From JAFGBI01 sp964610275 (lineage in GTDB: Bacteria > Myxococcota_A > Polyangia > Polyangiales > Polyangiaceae), in assembly GCA_964610275.1 (NCBI GenBank), contig CAZSVU010000002.1:1-64000 (forward strand): a DNA stretch of 64,000 bases, in the 5' to 3' direction. The stretch's first letter is position 1. Each line of letters starts with the position of its first letter. The notes below the pieces were generated by a model. It worked only from the letters and a program-made list of their open reading frames with translations, was not told the DNA's origin and did no database searches. Made by a program: the position numbers and the translations under genes. This document shows, in pieces, positions 55,053 through 62,825 of the stretch.

Positions 55053-56099
55053 AGGGGGGACCGTAGCCGACGCCGCTGGGCTCGCGCTGCGGGAGGCGGG
55101 TAGTGACGCAGGATCCAAGGTGAGCGACAGCGCAAACCCGAGCCAGGGTCCACCGAGACGATGACGACGCCCGTCCTCGTCCTCGACCACGACACGCCGC
55201 AGAACGGCTCCGGCTTGCGGCCCCAGCTGCAGGCGAGCCAGTGGGGAGAGCTCGATTCCCAACTCGACGCGCGCCGCAGCCCGCGCCGACCAGGTATCGA
55301 GTTGGCCCTCGATGTCATCCACAGCCGTCGCCCCGGTCAGATGCACGGCTGCCGCCGCCGCCGTCGCCCCCACATCCAGCTCGAGGCGCTGGTCCAGTCG
55401 AATTCCGTATGACGGCGTCAGCGACACCTCGAACCAGCGCGTCCGCGCTGCGCCGGACAGTGCGGGCACTCCACCGACTAGCCACGCCATCCCCAGCTGT
55501 ACCTTCGCGCTCGGACCCAGCAGCAACGCAGCGTCGAGCTCTGGGCCAGCCAACCAGAAGTCGCTCGGACCCACCGCGGCGCCGGTCAGCCCGCTGCGCA
55601 CCGCCACACGCAGATGGTCGGAACGTCCGCTGGCGGCAGCCGCTTCCGCGGCCCTGCGCTCGGCTTCGCGCGCGAGTCGTTCTGCTTCGGCCAGGCGCTT
55701 GCGCCGCATCCTGCGCGCCAGCTCGGCCGCCGCCATGGCGATTCGCCGGGCACTCAGAGTCTGGCTGCCAGCCGCGTCCACACTGACCTTGCGTTGCCCG
55801 TACAGCTCGCCCTGCTCCCAGATCTCGACGAGCAGCGTTCCTTCCTCGATGCCTAGGACGCGCACAAACAGACTGCGTTCGGGGGTTCTGGAGTCGAGGT
55901 CGTGACGCGCCGGCACGTCGACGTCCTCCAACTCCATGGCGATGAGTCGTCGGGTCAGGCGCGCCTTGAGAACCCTGTCGGCACGCGGGTCGAACTCGAC
56001 CACGACACGGGGCGTGTCCGGAGCGGCCGCGCTGGCCACGCCGGGCGAGGCCAAGCTAAGGAGCGTCGGGAGAATCGCCAGCAGAGCCGTCCTCGACAA
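55047..56099 (-). CDS. Secreted beta-rich protein with coiled-coil segment
   Basis: About 350 aa from a TTG at 56099; the start is uncertain since GGAGG abuts it, but a signal peptide begins there (LSRTALLAILPTLLSLASPGVASAAAP). The N-terminal mature domain has alternating beta segments (VVVEFDPRADRVLKARLTRRLIAMEL; ILLVEIWEQGELYGQRKV-like). A charged helical stretch (AELARRMRRKRLAEAERLAREAERRAAEAAAA) could be a coiled coil. The last ~190 residues have repeated short strands with alternating hydrophobics (FWLAGPELDAALLLG; FEVSLTPSYGIRLDQRLELDVGA), as in outer-membrane beta proteins. It is last gene of the ECF operon, overlapping the upstream gene by 44 bp. Confidence 0.7.
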   Translation of the reverse strand: MSRTALLAILPTLLSLASPGVASAAAPDTPRVVVEFDPRADRVLKARLTRRLIAMELEDVDVPARHDLDSRTPERSLFVRVLGIEEGTLLVEIWEQGELYGQRKVSVDAAGSQTLSARRIAMAAAELARRMRRKRLAEAERLAREAERRAAEAAAASGRSDHLRVAVRSGLTGAAVGPSDFWLAGPELDAALLLGPSAKVQLGMAWLVGGVPALSGAARTRWFEVSLTPSYGIRLDQRLELDVGATAAAAAVHLTGATAVDDIEGQLDTWSARAAARVELGIELSPLARLQLGPQAGAVLRRVVVEDEDGRRHRLGGPWLGFALSLTLDPASLPASRSASPAASATVPPH

Positions 56100-57069
56100 C
56101 CTCCGCCGGCCGCACCGCCTCGGGCGATCCGGCGTCGGACACCACGCTGGGCTGGACGGCGGCAGCGGCCTCGAGCTCCTCTCGGAACTCGTCGAGTCGC
56201 TCGCCTGTCGGGAACTCCTTCGCATATTGCTCGGCGAGTTGGCGGGCCAGTACCAGCTCACCCTGCTCGATGGCGGCTTCCACCTGCCGCGCGAGGGCAT
56301 CTTCACTGAAGTCGCCGTCCGGTGACAAGGCTCGATAGACCGCAAAGGCGCGGGCAGCACCGGCCAAATCCCCCGCCTTCTTGAGCATCACGCCGAGCTG
56401 GTACGCCGCAATGGGGGCATTCGGGTTGTTTGGGTACTTGTTGACCACCTCACGCAGCGCCGCCAAAGCGATGGCGCGATTGTCCGAGCGTGCCAGGTCG
56501 GAGAGAGCGAAGAGCTGCTCCGGGGAAGCCTGCCCGAGAACCTCATCGAATCCGCCCTGGGCTTCGATGGCCACGCGAGCCTGCTCGAATTCACCCTCGT
56601 CATACAGCTGCTGCCAGACCACGCTCGTCTGCGTGATGGGGCCTAACGGCTGGGGAGGCTGCTCGTTCTCCTCCGGTGCGATTTGGAGCTCTGGGAGCGG
56701 ACTCGGTGAGCGCGGCAACCGCCGTGTTCGGGGCGGTTTCTTGGGCTCGTCACGCTGCTCCCTGGGCAAAGGGAGGACCTCCGGAGCGGTGGTTGGACCC
56801 GCTGGTGGCTGCAGGGGCTCTGCCGTCAGGGCAGTCGCCGCGCCCGGCTCCGTCCCCATCCAGTTGGCGCCCACGAAGACACCCAGGGTAAATACCGCTG
56901 CCGCCGCAGCGGAGGCCCAGACCCAAGCGGTCCCCGCCCGCAAGGTCCTCGGCGAAGCGCCGCCCAGCTCGCCGTCGATCCGAAGCCAAACCCGATCGAT
57001 TCTCTCTTCAGTAGCGATGTCTCGCAGCGCCGACACCGGAACCTCGGGGAGCTTGGAGTGCTCGCTCAT
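56056..57069 (-). CDS. Membrane TPR protein coupled to ECF sigma factor (putative anti-sigma)
   Basis: 337 aa from the ATG at 57069, overlapping the sigma stop (ATGA). A ~45-residue cytoplasmic part (MSEHSKLPEVPVSALRDIATEERIDRVWLRIDGEL) precedes one TM (about 50-70, TAWVWASAAAAAVFTLGVFVGAN). The periplasmic part has a Pro-rich linker then TPR units (VVWQQLYDEGEFEQARVAIEAQGG; IAAYQLGVMLKKAGDLAGAARAFAVYRA). Position, topology and coupling suit an anti-sigma factor, though no zinc-binding HxxxCxxC motif is seen, so this is inference. Confidence 0.7.
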   Translation of the reverse strand: MSEHSKLPEVPVSALRDIATEERIDRVWLRIDGELGGASPRTLRAGTAWVWASAAAAAVFTLGVFVGANWMGTEPGAATALTAEPLQPPAGPTTAPEVLPLPREQRDEPKKPPRTRRLPRSPSPLPELQIAPEENEQPPQPLGPITQTSVVWQQLYDEGEFEQARVAIEAQGGFDEVLGQASPEQLFALSDLARSDNRAIALAALREVVNKYPNNPNAPIAAYQLGVMLKKAGDLAGAARAFAVYRALSPDGDFSEDALARQVEAAIEQGELVLARQLAEQYAKEFPTGERLDEFREELEAAAAVQPSVVSDAGSPEAVRPAEVVEDGSAGDSPDAP

Positions 57070-57716
57070 GCTGGCTCCTCCACGAAGGGGGTGACGAAGT
57101 GTTCCTGCAAGAACTTGTGCGCGCGATGGATCCGGCGCTTGGCCGTGGCCAGAGAGCAGGAGCAGAGCTCGGCCACCGTCTCCAACCGATGGTGTTCCAG
57201 GTGCCGGAGCGTCCAAGCGACACGATCATCCGGCGCCACCGTCTGCAGCAGCGCGTAGACTTGAGCCAGCTGGGCACGGACCTCGGGACTGGCTTCGTGG
57301 GACGCGATCGAGTCCAGCTCCACCGGGTCCGCCGCGCTGAGCCCCACCGAGCGGAGCAGCCGTCTGCGCCTCAGCCGGGTGCGCACCAGGCGCACGACGA
57401 TCGCTCCCAGCCAGGCTCGGAACGCCTCCGCGTCGCGGAGCTCATCCAGTCGCGCATGGGCACGCAGGAACGCGTCGTGGACGACGTCTTCCACATCGGT
57501 AGCGTTCCCCTGGATTCGGACAGCCAGATTCATCGCAAAGGCCGCATGGCGCCGGTACAGGACCTCGAAAGCCACGAGGTCGTTCTCCCGGGCGAGGGAG
57601 ACTAATTGCGCACTTCCGAGCTCGGCCGTAGGACCGAGTCGATTGGGACGCTGCGGATCGTGGTCACCTTGGACCAGACGAAGCCGCGCGCCATGGGAAG
57701 CCGGTTTGGCCGCCAT
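57066..57716 (-). CDS. ECF-type RNA polymerase sigma factor
   Basis: 216 aa. Region 2: AFEVLYRRHAAFAMNLAVRIQGNATDVEDVVHDAFLRAHARLDEL, with the usual DVEDVVHDAF. Region 4: VALLQTVAPDDRVAWTLRHLEHHRLETVAELCSCSLATAKRRIHRAHKFL, a helix-turn-helix. An extra N-terminal 35 residues precede region 2. Together with the coupled membrane TPR protein it forms a signal-transducing unit. The ATG at 57716 is the first start; no RBS stands out. The 222-bp space to the divergent acidic lipoprotein gene is likely to contain promoters for both. Confidence 0.88.
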   Translation of the reverse strand: MAAKPASHGARLRLVQGDHDPQRPNRLGPTAELGSAQLVSLARENDLVAFEVLYRRHAAFAMNLAVRIQGNATDVEDVVHDAFLRAHARLDELRDAEAFRAWLGAIVVRLVRTRLRRRRLLRSVGLSAADPVELDSIASHEASPEVRAQLAQVYALLQTVAPDDRVAWTLRHLEHHRLETVAELCSCSLATAKRRIHRAHKFLQEHFVTPFVEEPA

Positions 57717-57897
57717 CGCGCTCTAGGTAGACGCAGCGTGCCCGATTTTTGGCTCACGGGCGAGGGCGCCGGGGCACTATTTTGGCCGGCCCCCACAAGG
57801 CAACTCGTGGAAATATCGACACTTACGTACCTACATCCGGGCACGACACTGGTTTACCGTGAGCCACTTTGTGTTAGTTAGGCGTCTGCAACTTGGT

Positions 57898-57930
57898 CCG
57901 AGCCGCAACTGGCTTTGGCTCGGTAGGAGG
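57898..57930 (+). promoter_or_regulatory. Leader hairpin and strong RBS of the acidic lipoprotein gene
   Basis: CCGAGCC (57898-57904) pairs with GGCTCGG (57917-57923) over a 12-nt loop, and the stem ends directly before TAGGAGGAG (57924-57930). GGAGGAG lies 7-8 nt before the ATG at 57939. The stem could limit or protect translation. Confidence 0.45.
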
Positions 57931-57938
57931 AGTCCGAA

Positions 57939-58184
57939 ATGATCATTCGCAATACCCTTCTCATGGTCTCCCTGGCTGCTATCGCTTTCGCCTGTGGCGG
58001 TGAGACCCCTGAGGCCGAGGCTCCTGAGGCACCGGCCGAGGCCGCCGAGGCTGCCGAAGAGTCCGGTGGTGAGGAAGCTGCCGAAGAAGGCGGCGAAGCT
58101 GCTGAAGAAGGCGGCGACGAAGCTGCTGCTGATGAGGGCGGCGAAGCTGCTGCCGAAGAGGGCGGCGAGGAAGCTGCCGAGTAA
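57939..58184 (+). CDS. Very acidic low-complexity lipoprotein
   Basis: 81 aa with an excellent RBS. Signal MIIRNTLLMVSLAAIAFAC, lipobox Cys19. After the Cys the mature part of 62 residues uses only Gly, Glu, Ala, Asp, Ser, Pro and Thr, with repeats of GGEAAEE type. No aromatic or basic residue appears. It lies divergent from the ECF sigma operon. Highly negative lipid-anchored peptides could buffer cations or line the periplasm, but no function is known. The complementary strand is open too but encodes only Ala/Ser-rich sequence. Confidence 0.75.
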   Translation: MIIRNTLLMVSLAAIAFACGGETPEAEAPEAPAEAAEAAEESGGEEAAEEGGEAAEEGGDEAAADEGGEAAAEEGGEEAAE

Positions 58185-58263
58185 GGTGCTGCCTTGGTGG
58201 GGGCGGGCGCGCGAGCGCTCGCTCCCACGCTCACCTTCTCTCATTGCCAGCCTGCGCCGTTCC

Positions 58264-59697
58264 TCAAGCGGCCTGCTCTACGGACAGGTCGACGACGAGT
58301 CTAGTGCGGCCGATCAACAGCTCGTCTGCGTGTAGCAGTTCCTGCTCCCCGCGGATGCGGACGAACACACCCGTGCGAGAACCGAGGTCGGTCAGCATGA
58401 TCGTCCCGGCCTGTTCCTCCACGAGGCAGTGTTGCTCGGAGACCAGTGGATCGTCGGGGAAGACGATGTCACCGATGGCCGAACCCACCTGGAACGTGTT
58501 GCCGCGCGCCACCACGCAGGCCCCTTCTGCTCCGCCCGCAAACATCTGCACGATCCGGAACGACGACGGCCACTTGGGGGACGAGTAGAAGTAGGTCGGA
58601 TCCGGATCGGGCCCATCGTCCGCCTTCGGGTTGCCCCGGACCTGCAGCAGCTGGTCCCCGACCACGAATTCGTCGCCGAAATCGAGCTCAACCGGGCCGC
58701 GAATTCTCAGGAACACGCCATTGCCACCTTCGAGATCCTCCAACCAGAGGTGCCCGTCTCGATGGACGAGCTGCGCCTCCCGCGGGTGACAGAAGGGCTC
58801 GCCCTCCATGGCGATGGCACCGTGAGAGCCGATGACCGCGTGCGCCCCCTCGGGGTCGTAGCGTTCCGGTCCTCCGGCAAGGCTGCGCAACACGTGGAGG
58901 CTGAAGTAGCGCTTCATCACCGGGCGTGGCGGCGCTGCCACCGGCGCTGGTGGTGGGGCCCCCGGTGCCGGCTCAGCTGTCGTCGGCTCGGGCGGCGCTT
59001 CCGGAGCTGGAGCGGCAGGCTCAGCGGGCGCGGCAGCCGCCACCTTCTTCTTCTTCCTCGCCAGCTTCTTGAGGTCGACGTTGGGCGGATGGGTCAAGAG
59101 ATCCATGCCGCCCACCTCTTGTCCCGCGATGATGCGGTCGAAACGCCCCTCCCGCAGGGCCATCACCATCTCGAGGTGCTGGGCCTTCATCAGACCCCTC
59201 ACGAACTCGGCAACGTCGTCCCGTGACACGTCGTCCTGATAGGAGCGCTTGTGGCTCTTGATGATCCGCCCACCGTCAGCGAACAGGTGGGTGATGATGT
59301 GCGGCTGGTCGAGGCCCGAGTCCTCGGTTTGCACATGGAAGACCTGATCGCTGAACTTGATGTTGTTGTTGAACCCCATCTGCGCGCGCCGAAAGCTCGG
59401 CCGGCGCATTTCGCGTTCGAGTCGCGTGAGCTCGTCCGCGTCGAAGCGCTGTATCGCTGCGTCGAGGTCAGTGTGGTCACCCTCCACACCCTCCATCCGC
59501 TCAAACGCCATCTGCGCAATACGGGCGCTTGGGTCGATGCGCAGTGCATCCGCGAGCAGCTGTTGACCATCGCTGTCGTTCGGCCCCGCAGCCGCCCACG
59601 CGCTCAGCAGGGTCACCGCCTCGTCTGGCCTCCCCTTGTCGACGAGCCACTTCGCAACGCCCGCCGCGGTCTCTCGCAGATCGGTGCTCCCGCTCAT
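58264..59697 (-). CDS. Protein with two FHA domains and helical N-terminus
   Basis: 477 aa from the ATG at 59697 (MSGSTDLRETAAG). The N-terminal ~100 residues are TPR-like helices (LVDKGRPDEAVTLLSAWAAAGPNDSDGQQLLADALRIDP). A middle domain (FNNNIKFSDQVFHVQTEDSGLDQPHIITHLFADGGRIIKSHKRSY) resembles a conserved segment of myxobacterial proteins. A Lys-rich linker (KKLARKKKKV) and Pro/Ala-rich stretch lead to two FHA-like domains, about 285-385 and 395-477. The second has the better motif: NTFQVGSAIGDIVFPDDPLVSEQHCLVEEQ. FHA domains bind phosphothreonine, so it is a plausible reader of Hanks-kinase output. Confidence 0.85.
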   Translation of the reverse strand: MSGSTDLRETAAGVAKWLVDKGRPDEAVTLLSAWAAAGPNDSDGQQLLADALRIDPSARIAQMAFERMEGVEGDHTDLDAAIQRFDADELTRLEREMRRPSFRRAQMGFNNNIKFSDQVFHVQTEDSGLDQPHIITHLFADGGRIIKSHKRSYQDDVSRDDVAEFVRGLMKAQHLEMVMALREGRFDRIIAGQEVGGMDLLTHPPNVDLKKLARKKKKVAAAAPAEPAAPAPEAPPEPTTAEPAPGAPPPAPVAAPPRPVMKRYFSLHVLRSLAGGPERYDPEGAHAVIGSHGAIAMEGEPFCHPREAQLVHRDGHLWLEDLEGGNGVFLRIRGPVELDFGDEFVVGDQLLQVRGNPKADDGPDPDPTYFYSSPKWPSSFRIVQMFAGGAEGACVVARGNTFQVGSAIGDIVFPDDPLVSEQHCLVEEQAGTIMLTDLGSRTGVFVRIRGEQELLHADELLIGRTRLVVDLSVEQAA

Positions 59698-59829
59698 TGA
59701 TTGCAGAGTTTCGGCGCGCCCGTGAGCGCAACGCAAGGGGCGAGTGTGCAAACGGTGCACGCAACTGCCGACACCGCGGCCGGCCTGAAGGCCAGAACTG
59801 GCCGTCCGGTGCTGTCCCAGTGGTTGGGA

Positions 59830-62601
59830 CTACTTCGACGAACTGCCGCCCACGCCGGCCCCGGCGCCAGTCGGAACCGGCACATCGTACGGGCCCCAAC
59901 CTCCGGCGCCGGCACCGCCCCAGTAGCAATCCCAGTAGCAGGTGTCCCACTCACCCGGGTCGCAGATGCCGTCACCGCACGTGTACGGGAGGCCGCAATC
60001 CGGCGAGCAGTTGTACTCGTCCTCGAACGGGCTGCACCAGCCGTCGCCGCAGTAGCCGTAGTAGCCACAGTCCGTGGGGCAATCGGCCGGAGTCTCGTAC
60101 GGACCGCACATGCCGTCGCCGCACCAGCCGACGAACCAGCAGTCCGTCGGGCAGTTGAACTGATCTTCCCCTGGACCGCAGGCGCCGTCGCCGCAGCGGA
60201 TGTACCCACAGTCGGTCGGGCAACTGTACTCGGTTTCATTGGCTCCGCAGATGCCGTCGCCGCACCAGCCATAGCCACAGTCGATCGGGCAGCTGTACCG
60301 ATCCTCGTCCGGACCGCAGGTGCCGTCACCACACCAACCGATGTACCAGCAGTCAACCGGGCAGTTGTCCTCGGTCTCCCTCCCGCTACAGATGCCGTCG
60401 CCGCACCAGCCATAGCCACAGTCGATCTGGCAGTTGTACTGATCCTCGCCAGGGCCACAGGTGCCGTCGCCGCACCAGCCGTACCAGCAGTCATCCGGAC
60501 AGTTCCACTGGTCCTCACCGGGGCCGCAGGTGCCGTCGCCACACCAGCCGTACCAGCAGTCATCCGGACAGTTCCACTGGTCCTCACCGGGGCCGCAGGT
60601 GCCGTCGCCACACCAGCCGTACCAACAGTCATCCGGACAATTCCACTGGTCCTCGCCCGGACCGCAGGTGCCGTCGCCACACCAGCTGATCCAGCAGTCG
60701 ACCGGACAACTGATCCGGTCCTCGGTCGGGGAACAGGTTCCATCTCCACACCAGCCGCAATCGACAGCGCACGTCGTGATGGTCTCGTCCCAGGCGCAGT
60801 ACCCGTCACCGCACCACCCACAATCGTAGGGACAGACGAAGATGTCCTCGCCGTTGACGCACACACCGTCGCCGCACCACCCGCAGTCGCTGGGGCAACC
60901 ATAGGTGTCTTCGTTGCTCGCACACCGGCCGTCGCCGCACCACCCGCAATCTTGCGGACAACTGTCGAGACTTTCGTTGCTCGCGCAGAAGCTGTCACCA
61001 CAACGGCCACAGTCTACGGCGCACGAGTACAGCGTCTCATTGGTGGCGCAGGTTCCATCGCCGCACCAGCCGCAGTCCCCGGGACAACTGGTCACCGTTT
61101 CGTTGGCCGCGCAGATGCCGTCGCCACACTGGCCGCAGTCGATGGGACAGCTGGCCTGCGTCTCGTTGGCTGCGCACCACCCGTCGCCACACCAACCGCA
61201 GTCCTGCGCGCAGGTCGAAATGCTCTCCCCCTCGCTGCAGACGCCGTCCCCACACCAGCCGCAGTCCACCGCGCAAGTCGCCGGCGTTTCGTTGGGTGCG
61301 CAGTAGCGATCTCCGCATACGGCGCAGTCCCAGGCGCAACTGTAGGTATCTTCCGTCCAGGTGCAGTAGCCGTCACCACACCACCCGCAGTCGAGTGGAC
61401 AAATGTTGACGTCCTCGAATGGAGAGCACGTGCCATCTCCGCAGTCGCCGCAGTCGCCGGGGCAGCTGACAGGATCTTCGCTGAGACTGCAGAAGTAGTC
61501 ACCGCACCAGCCGCAGTCGGTGGCACAGGTGTACGAATCCTCATTCCAGGCGCAGTACCCGTCGCCGCACCAGCCACAGTCGTACGGGCAACTGTAGTAT
61601 TCCTCGCCGCCGTCGCACACACCGTCGCCGCAGTAGCCCATGTACCAGCAGTCGGTGTAGCAGCTGTACCGATCTTCGAAGGCCGTGCAGATACCGTCGC
61701 CGCACCAGCCGCGGCAGTCGGTGGGGCAAGAGTAGACGTCCTCGAGCGTGGGCTCGCAGACGCCGTCGCCACAGAAGCCGACGGCGCAGTCAGCCGGACA
61801 CGAGCCGTACCATTCCGCCTCGCTGCAGTACCCATCACCGCACCAGCCACAATCGATTGCGCAGCTGTAGGGATCCTCGTCCCACGCACAGTAGCCGTCG
61901 CCACACCACCCCGAGCCGCAATCGATGGAGCAGCTCAGCGGAGATTCCGGCGGTGCACAAACCCCATCGCCGCACCAACCGCTGCCGCAATCCGCGGCGC
62001 AGGTGAGAGCCGACTCTTCCGAGCTGCACCAACCGTCACCGCAGTAGCCCGAAGGGCAGTCCGCGGGGCACGTCCGCGAGGTCTCCGCCCCCGCGCAGAT
62101 GCCATCACCGCAGTAGCCGGGCTCGTCACAATCGCTGGGGCAGCCAGTGTGACTCTCCCCGCTCCCGCAGACGCCATCACCGCAGAAGCCGCAGTCCCGC
62201 TGACAGTTGAGGTAGTCCTCGTCGTCGCCGCACTCGCCATCACCGCACTGCGACGAGGTGCAGTCGGCCGGGCAGGACTGCGCCGATTCCCCCGCCTGAC
62301 ACACACCATCTCCGCAGTCGGCCGTGCAGTCCGCCGGGCAACTCGACCCGGTCTCGTCGGCTTCGCACTGTCCGTTCCCGCAGTAGCAGTCCACCGCGCA
62401 GGTGTCCGAGCTCTCGCCGGGCGCGCAGTAGTCGTCGCCACACCACTCCTGGCCGCCATTGCCTGCCTGGCCGCCCGTGGCGTGCTCGATGTCGAGCCTT
62501 CCCCCCTTGAGCTCCGCGCGGCCGCATCCGGCCCCGGCACCGACACTCAGTGCGAGGGCAATGAGCCAGCCTCGCCAGCTTCCCGAACCCGCTTTTGCCA
62601 T
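59830..62601 (-). CDS. Secreted lipoprotein with 38 tandem CGDGxC...C..DC repeats
   Basis: 923 aa from the ATG at 62601 (AAGGA 8-9 nt upstream). Signal MAKAGSGSWRGWLIALALSVGAGAGC gives a lipobox Cys26. From about residue 47 to the end there are 38 units of 21-24 residues with the consensus CGDGxCxxxExxxxCxxDC, four Cys each (about 150 Cys in total), broken only by short Trp/Gly/Tyr-containing spacers. It ends in a Gly/Pro/Ser tail. Presumably a rod held by disulfides on the cell surface or a metal scaffold; the conserved Asp/Glu positions could bind calcium. No other domain is present. The long antisense ORF (59701-62760) is a shadow. Confidence 0.88.
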   Translation of the reverse strand: MAKAGSGSWRGWLIALALSVGAGAGCGRAELKGGRLDIEHATGGQAGNGGQEWCGDDYCAPGESSDTCAVDCYCGNGQCEADETGSSCPADCTADCGDGVCQAGESAQSCPADCTSSQCGDGECGDDEDYLNCQRDCGFCGDGVCGSGESHTGCPSDCDEPGYCGDGICAGAETSRTCPADCPSGYCGDGWCSSEESALTCAADCGSGWCGDGVCAPPESPLSCSIDCGSGWCGDGYCAWDEDPYSCAIDCGWCGDGYCSEAEWYGSCPADCAVGFCGDGVCEPTLEDVYSCPTDCRGWCGDGICTAFEDRYSCYTDCWYMGYCGDGVCDGGEEYYSCPYDCGWCGDGYCAWNEDSYTCATDCGWCGDYFCSLSEDPVSCPGDCGDCGDGTCSPFEDVNICPLDCGWCGDGYCTWTEDTYSCAWDCAVCGDRYCAPNETPATCAVDCGWCGDGVCSEGESISTCAQDCGWCGDGWCAANETQASCPIDCGQCGDGICAANETVTSCPGDCGWCGDGTCATNETLYSCAVDCGRCGDSFCASNESLDSCPQDCGWCGDGRCASNEDTYGCPSDCGWCGDGVCVNGEDIFVCPYDCGWCGDGYCAWDETITTCAVDCGWCGDGTCSPTEDRISCPVDCWISWCGDGTCGPGEDQWNCPDDCWYGWCGDGTCGPGEDQWNCPDDCWYGWCGDGTCGPGEDQWNCPDDCWYGWCGDGTCGPGEDQYNCQIDCGYGWCGDGICSGRETEDNCPVDCWYIGWCGDGTCGPDEDRYSCPIDCGYGWCGDGICGANETEYSCPTDCGYIRCGDGACGPGEDQFNCPTDCWFVGWCGDGMCGPYETPADCPTDCGYYGYCGDGWCSPFEDEYNCSPDCGLPYTCGDGICDPGEWDTCYWDCYWGGAGAGGWGPYDVPVPTGAGAGVGGSSSK
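60475..60681 (-). repeat. 69-bp near-identical DNA repeats within the Cys-repeat gene
   Basis: Three consecutive units of 69 bp (starts of matching sites at 60481, 60550, 60619) encode almost the same 23-residue unit (WYGWCGDGTCGPGEDQWNC). Other units differ more, so this patch is a recent tandem expansion. Confidence 0.85.
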
Positions 62602-62825
62602 GGCGTCATCCTTCCGAAGCAAATGCCGGACCAAGTGACCACCAAGCCGAGCCAAGCCCTGATCCACCCCGGTTTGCTGATTATCCGCTGGAATGGTGAA
62701 ATGCGCCACCAAGCGGCACCGATTCCACTGGCACAAAGCTGGCACAGGTCGGCGACCTGAACGTCTGTACGCTTTCGGATCAAACCTGCCGCCACCGCGG
62801 GCAGGTCGGGTCGACTCGAGTCGCT

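Noticed and set aside
58196..58227. Imperfect GTGGG...CCCAC palindrome after the acidic lipoprotein gene
   Set aside because: Interrupted stem in GC-rich DNA and no T-run; could be chance.
62729..62745. TGGCAC repeated at 11-bp spacing, similar to a sigma-54 -24/-12 site
   Set aside because: On the plus strand it points toward the end of a minus-strand gene, with no plus-strand gene downstream, so it is unlikely to be a promoter.
59701..62760. 1,019-aa plus-strand ORF
   Set aside because: It is the antisense frame of the 38-repeat Cys gene; it is Val/Ala/Pro-repetitive, with no conserved domain, while the minus strand has a clear signal peptide and Cys pattern.
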